Positions 37,260-48,076 of a DNA stretch of 64,000 nt are shown one piece after another. Position numbers and translations under genes: made by a program. How positions within the stretch are numbered: the first letter of the stretch is position 1; each line of letters begins with the position of its first letter. The DNA is taken from positions 1 to 64,000 of the forward strand of contig MEHQ01003774.1 of the NCBI GenBank assembly GCA_008828725.1, read 5' to 3'. Origin of the DNA: Saccharina japonica. Taxonomy: Eukaryota > Sar > Phaeophyceae > Laminariales > Laminariaceae. The notes under the pieces were generated by a model. That model made no database searches. It saw nothing but the letters and a program-made list of their open reading frames with translations, and was not told where the DNA came from.

Positions 37260-37810
37260 GGCAGCAGCACGACTATTAATAGTCTATAGTCCGTACTTTA
37301 GTTTGTCGGCAACGACGACAACGCACGGCAGAGCATGGCCGGCATTTAAACAGCAGCAGCAGCGCTTCGCCACCAACTGCTTCGTCGGAGATATCGTAAA
37401 ACAGGTCATCATACAGAGTTGATGATGTGCATCAGCAGCACAAGGTCAACTGCTGCTGCGATAGCGCATGCCTAAGTAATGTGGCGTGGGCGCGGAAGCT
37501 AAGTGCAGCAGGGCGCGGGGGCTGTGTGCAGCAGCAGTAGCAGCAGCAGCAACGGGCGGAAGCAGTGGGCGCTTCGGTGCGTAATCACCATGGCGTACTG
37601 CTGTAGTCGCCCGATGGCCGGCATTCGTGCAGCACCACCAGGGAATGACACCAGCATACAGACTATCAGATAGAAGAGCTCATGATGTATAGCTGCACAA
37701 CCGGCATTTTGTGGACGTAGAGAGACACCATCATACAGACTACCAGGCAGAGCTCATGGCGTACTACTGCTGCTGCTGCCGCTGCTGCACTGCAGCACAG
37801 CAAGCAGCAG
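37260..37810 (+). repeat. CAG/CTG-rich region
   Basis: Short (CAG)n and (CTG)n runs recur near 37262, 37350, 37432, 37530-37550 and 37766-37790. A diverged direct repeat is present: ACACCAGCATACAGACTATCAG at 37650-37671 and ACACCATCATACAGACTACCAG at 37726-37747. No gene is seen in 36500-38890. Confidence 0.45.
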
Positions 37811-38901
37811 TACTCAAACAACTTCTGCGACGGTAGCTCAGGCGGAAGATCATACGAGTATGCGTTTATTGCTGTGCTGTTGCGGTACAAATCGCCGACC
37901 ATCAGATATTCCTGTAGTAGCGTACATAAATCACTTGCCCGGTGAATAGGTTGCTGTTTTTGGCACTTTCCGTCTGCGCATGAGGTACGCATTTTAAAGT
38001 ATTATTTGACAGGAAACTCAGGGGAAATCCTCTCTAAAATAATAGTCATTGCTCCAAGAAAATAAACAAGTCTTACCCGTATGTATAATAAGTACGACGC
38101 GTTCCAGGGTACTCACGTATATACAGCAGTACTGTATCAAACAATACGTACACCGCCCTTATAATCGTTGTCTCTTCGGGTCTGATGAAAAAAACAGGTA
38201 CACATTGTCGACTAGTCCATATGCCAGCATACATACCCTGGTAGACCGCCATGAGTGTTCATTGGTCAAAAACAACGACATAGCCGATAGGTTCTTCGAC
38301 TTGCAAGCTGTACTCGTAGCCCCGTTCGATAGTTGTACGTACTCGCCCGAGAGTATTGTTTCTTATGTTTATTTGACAATCCAACGAAAAAAATAATAGT
38401 TTTATAATTTATCCAAGAATTATCCAACAATAATTTATCTGGAGAGTTCTTCACTTTCTGTTCCCTGAGCCGTTTTTGGAACGACACTGCACAGTGTCGG
38501 ATGGCAAGCATAATAATAATAATTTTACCGACAATGTGCAGCATGAGCTTCAACATTGGTCACTCATAACATTCCCGAAAGCAGAAAACCACGGAAACAA
38601 AGAAAACCGATGCGCAAAGTTTAACATCCTTCTATGTCTACTTTCCGCCCAGATTTATCAACAATAAATAGTACTCCGTTTGTTGTCCTTGCTCACTACT
38701 TCTTCCCAATCTGCACTCTTCACGCTCTATTCTTAAGTCCTAAGCCGCATCCAAGCTCCATCTCCACGCCATCGGTGTGGGTCTGTCATCCCCCCCCCCC
38801 CCCCTCTGCTCCTCCTCGCTTGCTGGCGGTCCCTGAGTTGGAGTTTGAACCGCGATTATTATCCAACAAAAAAAATGCGAGTGGACGTGCTTTCGACTTA
38901 T

Positions 38902-39343
38902 AACAGCCGATTTTCCTAATTGAGAATTGCCTTTCCGATGAGAATGAAAATCGAAAATATTGGGTTTTGAATTGTAAGAGATGTACTTCCCTAACAGTGT
39001 TATTCTTCACTGTAAACTATTGTCAGTTGTGACACCCGTAGATGACGAAAAAAAAAACGAAATCGGCATCGGCAGTCTCAAGATATCGAGGATCCCAGAA
39101 AATCTGTATTTATGGGCGAGGGACCTCGCTCATAAATGCAAGTTCCCTTTAATCCTTGATTTTTCGAGCCTGTCAAGGCCGATTTCAATTTTTTTTTCGT
39201 GGATCGATACCTACCATCGAGGAACATATTTTCTAGGTTAAATTTTGATCGTGAGCGAAATACAACTCTTAAACGATAACAAAGTACTAAAATCGATTTT
39301 CATTCTCATCGGAAAGGCAATTCTCTATCAGGAAAATCGGCTG
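38902..39343 (+). mobile_element. TIR mini-element, copy 1
   Basis: A roughly 440-bp element has about 50-bp terminal inverted repeats: AACAGCCGATTTTCCT with GAATTGCCTTTCCGATGAG at the left, and their complements at 39290-39343. The interior carries GAGATGTACTTCCCT, ACTGTAAACTATTG and ACCATCGAGGAACATAT. No coding frame is present. A second copy lies at 52125-52570 and a fragment of the terminus at 62925-62958. Confidence 0.7.
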
Positions 39344-39759
39344 TTTCATTTCGTATAGCTTTCAGAGTGTAAAATTGTTTTTTACTTGAATCCTGACCCC
39401 GTAACCTCCGCTCTGATTTTTAAAGTGCCTCTAAAAAACAAATCCAGACATGCACGTTCTTTACGGTTCGGGAGTACAATCTGATCACAGCTGACGTATT
39501 TATATTAATATTATTTAATCTGGTCAAAACAAACAACAATTACCCTGCATTTCCTAAAAAACAAATCGTACCGGAATTATAGTTAATTTTTCATTTTCGG
39601 AGTTCGGGCACACGAAATAGGCTGCCGCTTTGTATTGTTTGTTGGTGCTCTGCAACCACTGTTAAGTTACTGCGTACGGGGGGGGGACAACCTTACTACT
39701 GCTGTAATGTTCTTGCGTCACCCATCATTTGTACGGTTTGCTGTAGGCTAGCGTTTAAA

Positions 39760-39940
39760 ATGTAAAATTGCAAGTCATTGTTGCCACGCTAATACCCCCA
39801 TACAACTGCAAGTTTTGGCAGACTGGCCCAAACTCGACTACAGCCAATTTATATTCGTGTAAGAATATAAACTCCCATCTTACAACCACTCCAAAGGAAA
39901 GCCTTGTTATATTTTCACTACGGGACAGACTATTCTACAG
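39760..39940 (+). repeat. Dispersed repeat shared with 52.65-52.82 kb
   Basis: The segment AAAATTGCAA..., CTGCAAGTTTT, GTAAGAAT and ACCACTCCAAAGGAAAGCCTTG matches the minus strand at about 52655-52820 with roughly 75-80% identity by eye. Both copies sit a few hundred bases from a copy of the TIR element, in different relative orientation. Confidence 0.55.
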
Positions 39941-39989
39941 GAATGTTCGGTAGGGTATACCGGTAACGGGGGTATATTGATTGCCCGTG

Positions 39990-40430
39990 CCGAACTTACA
40001 GAAGTGTCGGGTGCCAGCATTGAAAAAAGTACCGAACTTACCCAAGTGTCGGGTACTAGTAAATAAAAAGTACCGAACTTACCGAAGGGTTCTGTACGGT
40101 ATTAAGGACACTACCGAGTAAATACCGGTACATCCGGTATTGTGGCGGAGGGTGTACCGGTACCCTGGTTATATTTAGGTGAGCGTATCGAACTTACCGA
40201 GGTGTCAGGTACCGGTAATCGAAAAATACCGAACTTACCGAAGTGTCGGGTACGGGCATTGAAAAAAGACCCAACGTACCGAAGTGTTGGGTACCGGTAT
40301 TTGAAAAATACCGAACTAACCGAAGTGCCGGGTACCAGTACTCGAGAAATACCGAACTTACCGAAGTGTCGGGTACCGGTATTTCCTGAGCAAATATCCC
40401 CGGTATACTTCGGTACGTACCCTAACGGTA
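39990..40430 (+). repeat. 41-bp minisatellite block 1
   Basis: Eight or so units have the core ACCGAACTTACCGAAGTGTC, GGGTACCGGTATT and GAAAAA with a period of about 41 bp, interrupted once (40095-40188) by a module with CCGGTATTGTGG and TATATTTAGG. The block ends with CCCCGGTATACTTCGGTACG. The related block at 41230-41690 has the same organisation. Open frames are periodic by-products. Confidence 0.8.
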
Positions 40431-40434
40431 ATGC

Positions 40435-41190
40435 CCTAAACAAATGTGTACTCGTAGCAACAGCAAATAGATGGCGACGGCAACGGCGGAGAAAACGGCA
40501 ATGCTGCCGCCGCCATCCCAACCACGTAGCAAGCGGCAGCACGGTTACCAGCAGCACCAGCCCCAGTCAGAACAACGACAGAACATAGCAGCACAGCGGC
40601 AGAAACAGCAGCTCCAAGTTGGGCAATGAGCTTCTGCTGTGGGGACTACTGTATATTTGATACAGTCCACGCGTGCCAATGCCTTCCGAGTGCTACGCTT
40701 GAATCCCGTTATATACCCCAATCTCTCAACTTTGAAGATCGGCATACAGTTTAGATCATCGGCTTCCTCACGTTGTGCTGCTGCCGCTGCTGCTGGTACA
40801 TCCGTATTTTAATATAATTAGAGCAGCGATGTATTGGAGGTGTCGCGTTCAAGTCCATATATGGGATGCATGATACGAGTACGTTTTCAGGCGAGCAGTC
40901 GAAGCGTCTCCCACTACACGAAGTTTGCGCAGAGCGTGCTGCAGCCCCGCTTCGGCGGCTCCTCGAACCCCAACAGTGCGAGTTAGTGATAATATCATCT
41001 ATCCTTTCACTCCGTACTCTCGCCTGTTGTTGTGTTGTGTCTACAGCCGTGCATCATGGATGTGAGATAAGTGTGTTGTGTCACTCCAGAGCCAAGGACC
41101 AGATACGTAGATTTAGAGAAGACTGCTGCTGCTGCTGCTGCCACAAATGAATACCTTGTATAATGTCATAATGTGTGTCCGTATTGCATA
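40435..41190. other. No gene recognised; CAG/CTG runs
   Basis: Between the two minisatellite blocks lie short CAG/CTG runs (about 40540-40620, 40780-40797 and 41122-41142) and chance open frames only. Confidence 0.4.
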
Positions 41191-41229
41191 CATACCCGAT
41201 TCCCTGGTATCAAGGCCGCGCCTATCACC

Positions 41230-41690
41230 GCCGGTATTGTGGTCGAGGGTATACCGGTACCCAGGGTATATTTGGGCGGGCGTTCCGAACTTACCGGAGT
41301 GTCACATACCGGTATTGGAAAAGTAACGAACTTACTGAAGTGTCGGGTAGCGGTATCGAAACAATACTGAACTTACGGAAGTGTCGGGTACCCGTACTGA
41401 AAACGTACCGAACTTACCGAAGTGTTCGGTAAGGTATCGAGCCCGGTGCCGAACAAATACTGGTACCCCCGGTATTGCGGCCGAGGGTTTGCCGGTACTT
41501 AGGGTATATTTGGGCGGGCATACCGAACTTACTGAAGTGTCGGGTACAAGTATTGGAAAAATACCCAACATACCGAAGTGTCGGATACCGTTATCTAGGC
41601 CATACCGAATTTGCCGAAGTGTCGGGTACCGATATTTACCGAGAAAATACCCCCGGTATACTTCGGTACGTACCCTACCGAACATACCCT
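41230..41690 (+). repeat. 41-bp minisatellite block 2
   Basis: Units match those of 39990-40430. Two copies of the interrupting module (CCGGTATTG(T/C)GG..CGAGGGT...TATATTTGGGCGGGC) start at about 41232 and 41470. The block ends CGGTACGTACCCTACCGAAC near 41690, echoing GTTCGGTAGGGTA at 39945 before block 1. Confidence 0.8.
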
Positions 41691-41954
41691 TTACAACTAT
41701 TGCTTCTCGGCGGGACGAGTTATATTTATCGGTCGGCGACGGAACCTCACGGGAATGTACTGGAACAGTGCTGGAGATTGTAATTTTATACTTCCAATTG
41801 CACAATTGCGTAATTTCGCGAATTGTTGTTCGCAACAACGAAACAACTAAGTTTGGCATTAATACAAAACAACACAAAACCTATCATACGAACAAATCGA
41901 TATTTAGGTTGATTTTCGAAACCAGAAACGTTTCGGTATGCACGATAAAGCCAA

Positions 41955-42060
41955 GATAACTTCGATAACAATAACGATCACGATACGTATCATTGTCGAA
42001 TCGAAAACCCCCGAACGGCGATAACGATAACGAAAACGATAACGATAACGATAATGTAGG
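41955..42060 (+). repeat. GATAAC microsatellite
   Basis: Imperfect repeats of GATAAC/GAAAAC fill about 100 bp. A similar GCGATAACGATAATC word occurs at 46837-46851 just inside the 5' LTR of the copia element. Confidence 0.7.
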
Positions 42061-42214
42061 CGAAAACAGACGTATAAAATCACGGCACAGTCCACGCGCC
42101 CATCACCTCTGCACGTTTGTCACACCAAACAACAGCAGCAGTACACCGTAGCAAATACATGGTGATAAAGAAATCGGACAATACACGACCATCAGAGAGA
42201 ACCATTAAACAGCG

Positions 42215-42292
42215 TGCCTGCAGAGGCATTCGAACCTACGAAATCCCAGCCACAGTGAACGCATGCTAATGCCTTGAGCTACCAAGCCCCAA
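42215..42292 (-). repeat. Degenerate tRNA-like sequence
   Basis: On the minus strand, GGGGCTTGGTAGCTCAAGG resembles a tRNA 5' part with an A box (TAGCTCAAGGC), and GTAGGTTCGAATGCC resembles a B box with T loop, at tRNA-like spacing. The D and T stems do not pair well, so it is not a convincing functional tRNA. A tRNA pseudogene or a tRNA-derived SINE head are both possible. Confidence 0.3.
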
Positions 42293-42477
42293 ACTGATGT
42301 GCATTTGCATGTACGAGTACACGTACAATCGAAACAGTTGCTTTTGTTCAGAAACCTACTCTAGAATGCTACCCCTACATCCTCCGCCAGGCACGGTCGA
42401 GGCCGGCCTTGGCAGTGTTGGGAGGAGCGAACAGGGTGAGGCATTTCCAGCAAATACAGAATCAAACTGTGGACCTC

Positions 42478-42893
42478 TGTTTCTATAACCGCTGTCAAAC
42501 GTGCTCTGTGTAGCCACGTGCCTATACCGTGAGTCGTCAAGGAGGAGTAGTAGATAATATACACTCGTATCACCACGTACCAAATACACACCAGGTGAGC
42601 CAATACCGTTTTGTCAGAGGCCCATCATAAACACCACACACAGGAGGTAAGCCGCACCAGGTTTGTCACCGGCTGCACCCCTCACACATATACGAGCAGT
42701 ATCATTCTATCAAAGCCCGGGTCTCATCATCATTGTATCGCAGACTGCTCCCAGGAGGGAGACAGCAACCCACGCGAGGCATCATCTCAGATCATAATGC
42801 CTCGCCATACCATATAAACCCCAATCTCCGTAGACCAGTATGAAACCGCCACATATCGGGAAACCAGTATCGAGCAACCGCATACCACAAACA
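42478..42893 (-). repeat. 3' LTR of copia element
   Basis: This 416-bp LTR ends with TGTTT...AAACA symmetry and is immediately preceded on the minus strand by ATAGGGGGGC, a plausible polypurine tract. Confidence 0.88.
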
Positions 42894-42944
42894 GCCCCCC
42901 TATTCGGTGCGCGATACGATAGGTCCCGAATACTTATCACCAAT

Positions 42945-43105
42945 TGCCAGGTAAAACGGCAAGTCTCAAATTCCATAATAAAACATCGCCAAGGTAAAAC
43001 GGCAACCCCAAATTCAATCCTTCATCATTGCCAAGGTAAAACGGCAATCCAAAATTCCATCCTCAAGAATTGTCAACGTAAAACGGCAATCCCGATACCA
43101 AATCT
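42945..43105 (-). repeat. Four ~46-bp repeats near the 3' end of the copia element
   Basis: Four copies of GCCA(A)GGTAAAACGGCAA (plus strand) recur near 42946, 42992, 43031 and 43074, separated by ATTCCAT-type spacers. They are noncoding and lie just inside the 3' LTR. Confidence 0.75.
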
Positions 43106-43719
43106 CTCAATCTCGATTCCAGTATATATCTCCTAAACTATAGCGAGACAGTAACTACGGGAAGGGAAAAATCCAACAAATGTGAGTATGCTGGTAAAAC
43201 CTTCAAACAAAATCAATAACACCGTCTTCACATAAATACCGTACCGCCCGATAACATCGGCCCCCCTGTTGTGTACTCTGTAAGAGCACAACAACAGAAC
43301 ATCTCTGATATATAACACCTCAAATCAAATCATAGCAGCCCCCCTGCTTGACACTCCCCTCGGAAGTATACAAGAAGACAACAATCCGCATCTGAATCCA
43401 AAAGTACCATAGGTATCAGTAATTGGTTCCCCTGTACGTTGTGCGCAGTTAACCAATAGCCAAAGCGTACGGCACGATTCATCAAGACCATCGGCATACT
43501 CTATTGGCGTATTAACCTTATTCAACGTATGGGTACCTCCCAACACTTTCTCCATTTCCTTAAGAACTCCTGAAGTTGGACGTTAATTCTTCAAGTACTT
43601 CCAAAAACATCCCATGCACATCGAAAACTCCTACTATTATCCCCCAAAACCAAATGCCCCAAAACCCCCGGAAAAACAAACAAACAAACAAACCAGTGGA
43701 TGAAATCACAACAAGTTCA

Positions 43720-43950
43720 TCACAGAGTCACGGTCAAGCGAAACGTCTCAGCATGCAACGGTTTGATGAGAAAGTCGGCATGCTGCTCTGCCGACCGTAC
43801 GTGTTAATCTCAAACTACCCGTTAAACACATGCTCCAGACATCTACGTCCTAGAATCAAACCATACACAGATACCAGCGCGCATAACTGCTCCACCAGAG
43901 ACAGACGTCCGGTCAGTAGCCTTGCGTGCATAGTCCGCATCCACGTACGA
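43720..43950 (-). pseudogene. Copia pol remnant (RNase H C-terminal region)
   Basis: The minus strand reads YVDADYARKATDRTSVSGG from about 43947 and, after stops and a likely internal deletion, HADFLIKPLHAETF from about 43782. YVDAD(Y/W)A at the start and HADFLTKPL near the end are standard landmarks of Ty1/copia RNase H. They are normally about 110 residues apart, but here only about 55 codons, with in-frame stops. The rest of pol (45237-43950) is not recognisable as open frame. Confidence 0.7.
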
Positions 43951-45237
43951 TAAAACCCCAACTGGACTCGACTATCTGCGATGGAAAGTCTTCGTCGTGT
44001 TACCGAGTACAACTACTATCTCCCCCCTGCTCGGAAGACGACAAAACATCCATCGCATGGTTAATAGTAAAATCCTGCGACATCAGTGTGACTCAAAAAC
44101 CCCTCAATCATAAAATCAAAACCAAACTCAAGTCCAAACCCACAAACCAGAAACATCAGCGATCTATATCAAATAAGCGCCGCAGACAACGAAACAAACA
44201 GAACGTCGTTGTCGTTGTATGCATTCACTCACGTACAAGACTACTCGGTCCAGCGTTATAATTCAACTATCCTCCTACCAAAAACAAGCATTTAGGCCCT
44301 CGATATACCAGGTAAAGCATCGTCTCTCAATCATACCCCAGGTCATGATAAATGGACTGCCATAACCGAGATACGTGACAATGTACAGCTGTTGATGCTG
44401 TTATTTTATAGTATTCTGACATCGTACTTCAGAGGTCGTAGTACGCAATTCAGAATGCCAAATATCAGGTACCAGTATAACAGGTGCATATAACTCTACT
44501 CGTATATCCAATGCAAACATATTACAATCCAAGCGTCATAAATATTTCGGCTCGTCAATTCCTACCGAAACAAAACGATCCAAAAACATTTAATCTACTG
44601 TGGGTCATTGCTACTAAGCGACCCCAACCCCACGCGCTCAACCCCCGTCTCCTGCTCCCTACCCCACGGACTCGACGCTTGTCTTCCGCCGCGGCTCAAC
44701 GTCACCGCGGCATGGACTACATCTCATAAATCCGCAGAGTTAGGGTGCATTTTGACTCGTTGAGCAAAGGGTGCATCGGGTGGTTACTTTCAGCGCCAGG
44801 AACCAAGTCAAATCGTTAGATAACGAAACACATCATTATGCACTATGTCTGTGGGTAGAATCATGCCATCAAACCCCCCCTTGTGATTCTTCCCAGTACA
44901 ACAGTAGTGACAAAAACATTCCGTGTGCAAGGGCTTGGTGAGGAAATCAGCATTGATTTTCACACATCAATATCATGTACCAGGTACTGCTGTAGAACCA
45001 AGCATAAATCAGCAGTAATTCTTCAACACATTGATAACTCAGTGGAGCAAAATTAGCAGTAATTTTCCCACATTGTATATAATGCGCTGAAAAATCAAGT
45101 AATTTTCCAGCACATTTATATCAGGCATTGCAGAATCAAGCCTATCATGGCATCACAACCCCCCCCCCGTGATTCCAACAGCAAGACACACAAAATATAG
45201 CGGTGGTGCATCATACCCGTAGGGTACAATCACACAA

Positions 45238-46642
45238 CTATAGCAGTCCCACGTACCAGCCAATTGTTGACTTGCCTGGATCAAACGGGAACGTTCGCTC
45301 TCCTACCCAGTTCCCATTCAACCACACACATAGCTGCGATCCACCATACCAGGGGTACAAGCTCACCACAACTACAGCAGTCCTGCTCAAATATGCCGGC
45401 CAAGACACAGAGAAGCACAAAAACAAAATAACAGACCAAGAAAATCCAGTCCACTGAATCAACCAACAAGAAAGTTGGCCAGACTGGAAAATATAACATG
45501 CCTGCTTCCCTGGATCAAATGGAAAAGATCGCGCCCCGCTGCCGCAGATGCTGCTGCTGCTGCTCCCCTCTTCCACGAGCTCCACCTCTGGCCGTCTGCC
45601 GCCACCCCCCCCCCCAAGCCCATCCCGTTCCTCTGGTTTCCCTGGGTCGAAGGGGTACGAGCCACTCTGGCCCAAACCAATCTGCGGCACTCCGCCACCG
45701 TCCCCACCGAGCTCCACCTCCGGCAAAGCAACACAAAGCTCCACCACCTTAGCCTGAGCACCACCAAGCCCCACCACCTTAGGCCCAGCCACTCCAAGTT
45801 CCACCACCGCAGCCTCAGAACCGAGCTCCTTCTCCTCAGCCTCGGGCTGCTGCTGTACGGCATCAGCGAGCTTCCCCAGCTCAGGCTCAGGCTGCTGCTG
45901 TACAGACGCCGCTACCAGCGCACGCGTACCACCGAGCTCGTGCGCCTCGGACGCAGTCACACCAAGCTCGTCGAAGCTCCGGTACGGAACACCAATTCCT
46001 CCAGCTCGTCGCTTGGCGGACTGCAACCTCTCCCACCAGGCTTGCTTCTGCAGGAAGGTACGCGGTCGAGGTCCATGATACATGTTCCACAGCTCCTCGC
46101 GCGCAGCCGCTCTACGGGCATCCCTTTCCTTGCTGACGACATCCAGCTCCAACATCAGGTCCTTCATCATCTGCTGCCGAAGCAGTTCGCTCTCCCCTGG
46201 CATAGCACTACCCCCCCTAGTCGTCGACCTCGGCACTACTGCTGGCTGTACCTGCGGCTGCTGGAGCGCCGGCGTTCGAGCCTGCGACACGTAGCGGTGG
46301 TACGGCGCGTAGACGATAGTAGGCTGGGCAGTGCACTGCCTGGCCATGTGACCATAGGCCAGGAACCCATCGCACACGCTGTTTGGTGCAAAACAAATCG
46401 CGGCCATATGCCCTCGAGCACCGCAACGCTCGCACATGTAAAACCCGCCCATAGACGCTCCTGGGGGCGGAGGGGACTCCGGCTGGTACCACCCATGTCC
46501 GGTGATACGTGCACAACCAGTGTCCCCTGGGTTCTGCTGCTGTTGACGCTGATGCTGCGGCTGAGGTGGGTACTGCTGCTGGTAACTGTGACCTCCACCC
46601 CAATGCCGCTGCTGTTGCCGCTGATGCGGCCAGGCGCCTCCA

Positions 46643-46675
<33 letters not shown>

Positions 46676-46770
46676 GGCCCTGCGCCTCCATACTGCTGTT
46701 GCTGTTGCTGCCGCTGCTGTTGCTGCTGCTGCTGCTGCCCGGCGCCCTCAAAATAAAAGACCATCTCCAT
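45238..46770 (-). CDS. Copia Gag-like protein with zinc knuckle
   Basis: A 510-residue open frame starts at the ATG reading MEMVFYFEGAG, about 80 bp inside the 5' LTR. Residues ~10-80 are Gln-rich runs broken by YGGA motifs, encoded by CAG repeats. A perfect CCHC zinc knuckle (CERCGARGHMAAIC, ~113-126) is followed by a second one whose second Cys is Phe (CDGFLAYGHMARQC). A charged helical-looking region follows (SELLRQQMMKDLMLELD; residues ~190-260), then acidic Glu/Leu/Val-rich repeats and Gly-rich linkers. The motif (Y/F)PFDPGK appears three times in the C-terminal third, an unusual internal repeat. The order LTR-Gag fits nucleocapsid function in packaging element RNA. The long plus-strand frame over the same bases is its antisense shadow. 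Confidence 0.82.
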
Positions 46771-46852
46771 AGTCAATCCTCCAATACCACTCCCCCTCTC
46801 ACACAGTATAGCACTCCAGCGGCCTCCGGGCCCGAAGCGATAACGATAATCG

Positions 46853-47269
46853 TGTTTGTATAACCACTGTCAAACGTGCTCTGTGTAGCCACGTGCCTAT
46901 ACCGTGAGTCGTCAAGGAGAAGGTGGTAGATAATATACACTCGTATCACCACGTACCAAATACACACCAGGTGAGCCAATACCGTTTTGTCAGAGGCCCA
47001 TCATAAACACCACACACAGGAGGTAAGCCGCACCAGGTTTGTCACCGGCTGCACCCCTCACACATATACGAGCAGTATCATTCTATCAAAGCCCGGGTCT
47101 CATCATCATTGTATCGCAGACTGCTCCCAGGAGGGAGACAGCAACCCACGCGAGGCATCATCTCAGATCATAATGCCTCGCCATACCATATAAACCCCAA
47201 TCTCCGTAGACCAGTATGAAACCGCCACATATCGGGAAACCAGTATCGAGCAACCGCATACCACAAACA
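46853..47269 (-). repeat. 5' LTR of copia element
   Basis: This 417-bp LTR carries the promoter and start of the element on the minus strand. The sequence next to it (CGATTATCGTTATCGCTTCGG on the minus strand, 46852 leftward) does not begin with the usual TGG of a tRNA-primed binding site, so the primer is unresolved; an internal tRNA fragment is one possibility. Confidence 0.88.
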
Positions 47270-47829
47270 ACCTCATCTCAAGGTGGGTAGACTTCGGATG
47301 AAAAACACTGAAGTGCATACGGAATCGACTCGTGTAGCTCTGAAGGGCCAACCTCGTGGACCATGCGATATATTTTTAGAGTGTACATATACAAACCTGC
47401 CAGTACACATTGCCCCATATGCGAAGCGCACAGTTGACAACCCCCAGCCTTGATCAAGCTCGAACTCTGAATTCTCGAGGTCGCCGTATCAAACTGGTGT
47501 TCGGATGTCTTGCTCGAGGTCATCGTATCAAGCTGGAGTTAATATATGTTTGTGATAAAACTGCAACACTTTGGGTTTCACATCAATTCATGTTGTCCTC
47601 GGTCAAAAGGATTACTGCTGTATTAGGGTTATATGCAATGTCTGACATTGTTGTGCTAAGGGTTGGTTGCCCGTGGGGAGTCTGATGTACTCCCATGGTT
47701 CCCGCGTGGCGCCATCCGTGACCTCATGGGCTACCATTACAACCTAGGTGGAGGTGAGGACGCCCACGGACCGACACGGAGCAATATATGGCAATCCACT
47801 GGAGCCCATGGCAATCTCAAGGCAGCCCA

Positions 47830-48076
47830 CGCAAGGACCCCACTGGGAGACCCGGCATCTGTTGAATTTTCATGTACCGTAACGAATAATAGTGTTTAGG
47901 AATAGTGTATACTGCTGCATGCAGCTGGTCGCGTACAGTAAATATTTATAGTTATCACGTATGTGCTCCCAAGCGAGAACCCCAGTGGGAGCCCCGGCAT
48001 CTCTTGAATCTTCATCTTCCGTAACCAAACATAGTGTGGAATAGTGTGTACTGCTGCAGCTGGCTGCGTACAGCAA
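47830..48076 (+). repeat. Two-unit tandem duplication (~135 bp)
   Basis: Segments starting near 47836 and 47972 share CCCCA.TGGGAG.CCCGGCATCT, TTGAAT.TTCAT, CCGTAAC, AATAGTGT.TACTGCTGCA and GCGTACAG. No gene is seen between 47275 and 49050. Confidence 0.6.

Larger units (their letters stand above)
42478..47269 (-). mobile_element. Ty1/copia LTR retrotransposon, pol degraded
   Basis: The element is bounded by the 5-bp target duplication ACCTC (42473-42477 and 47270-47274). The LTRs begin TGTTT and end AAACA in element orientation and differ at only about five positions, all near one end. Gag lies next to the 5' LTR (right side), and remnants of copia RNase H lie near the 3' LTR (left side), so the element reads on the minus strand. 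The 3.96-kb interior lacks an intact integrase or reverse transcriptase. High LTR identity indicates recent insertion, presumably mobilised in trans because pol is broken. Confidence 0.9.

Noticed and set aside
40111..40588. 148-codon overlapping frames on both strands
   Set aside because: They are periodic peptides (for example PNLPKCRV repeats) generated by the 41-bp minisatellite.
39990..41690. CRISPR-like array
   Set aside because: The 41-bp units are contiguous degenerate tandem repeats without unique spacers, and the context is eukaryotic.
42215..42292. Functional tRNA gene
   Set aside because: D and T stems do not pair properly and the acceptor stem is not closed; only the box-like words remain.
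45475..46863. 462-codon plus-strand open frame
   Set aside because: It is antisense to the Gag frame, is leucine-rich because CAG reads as CTG, and extends to the LTR edge. The minus frame has the zinc knuckle and the correct position beside the 5' LTR.
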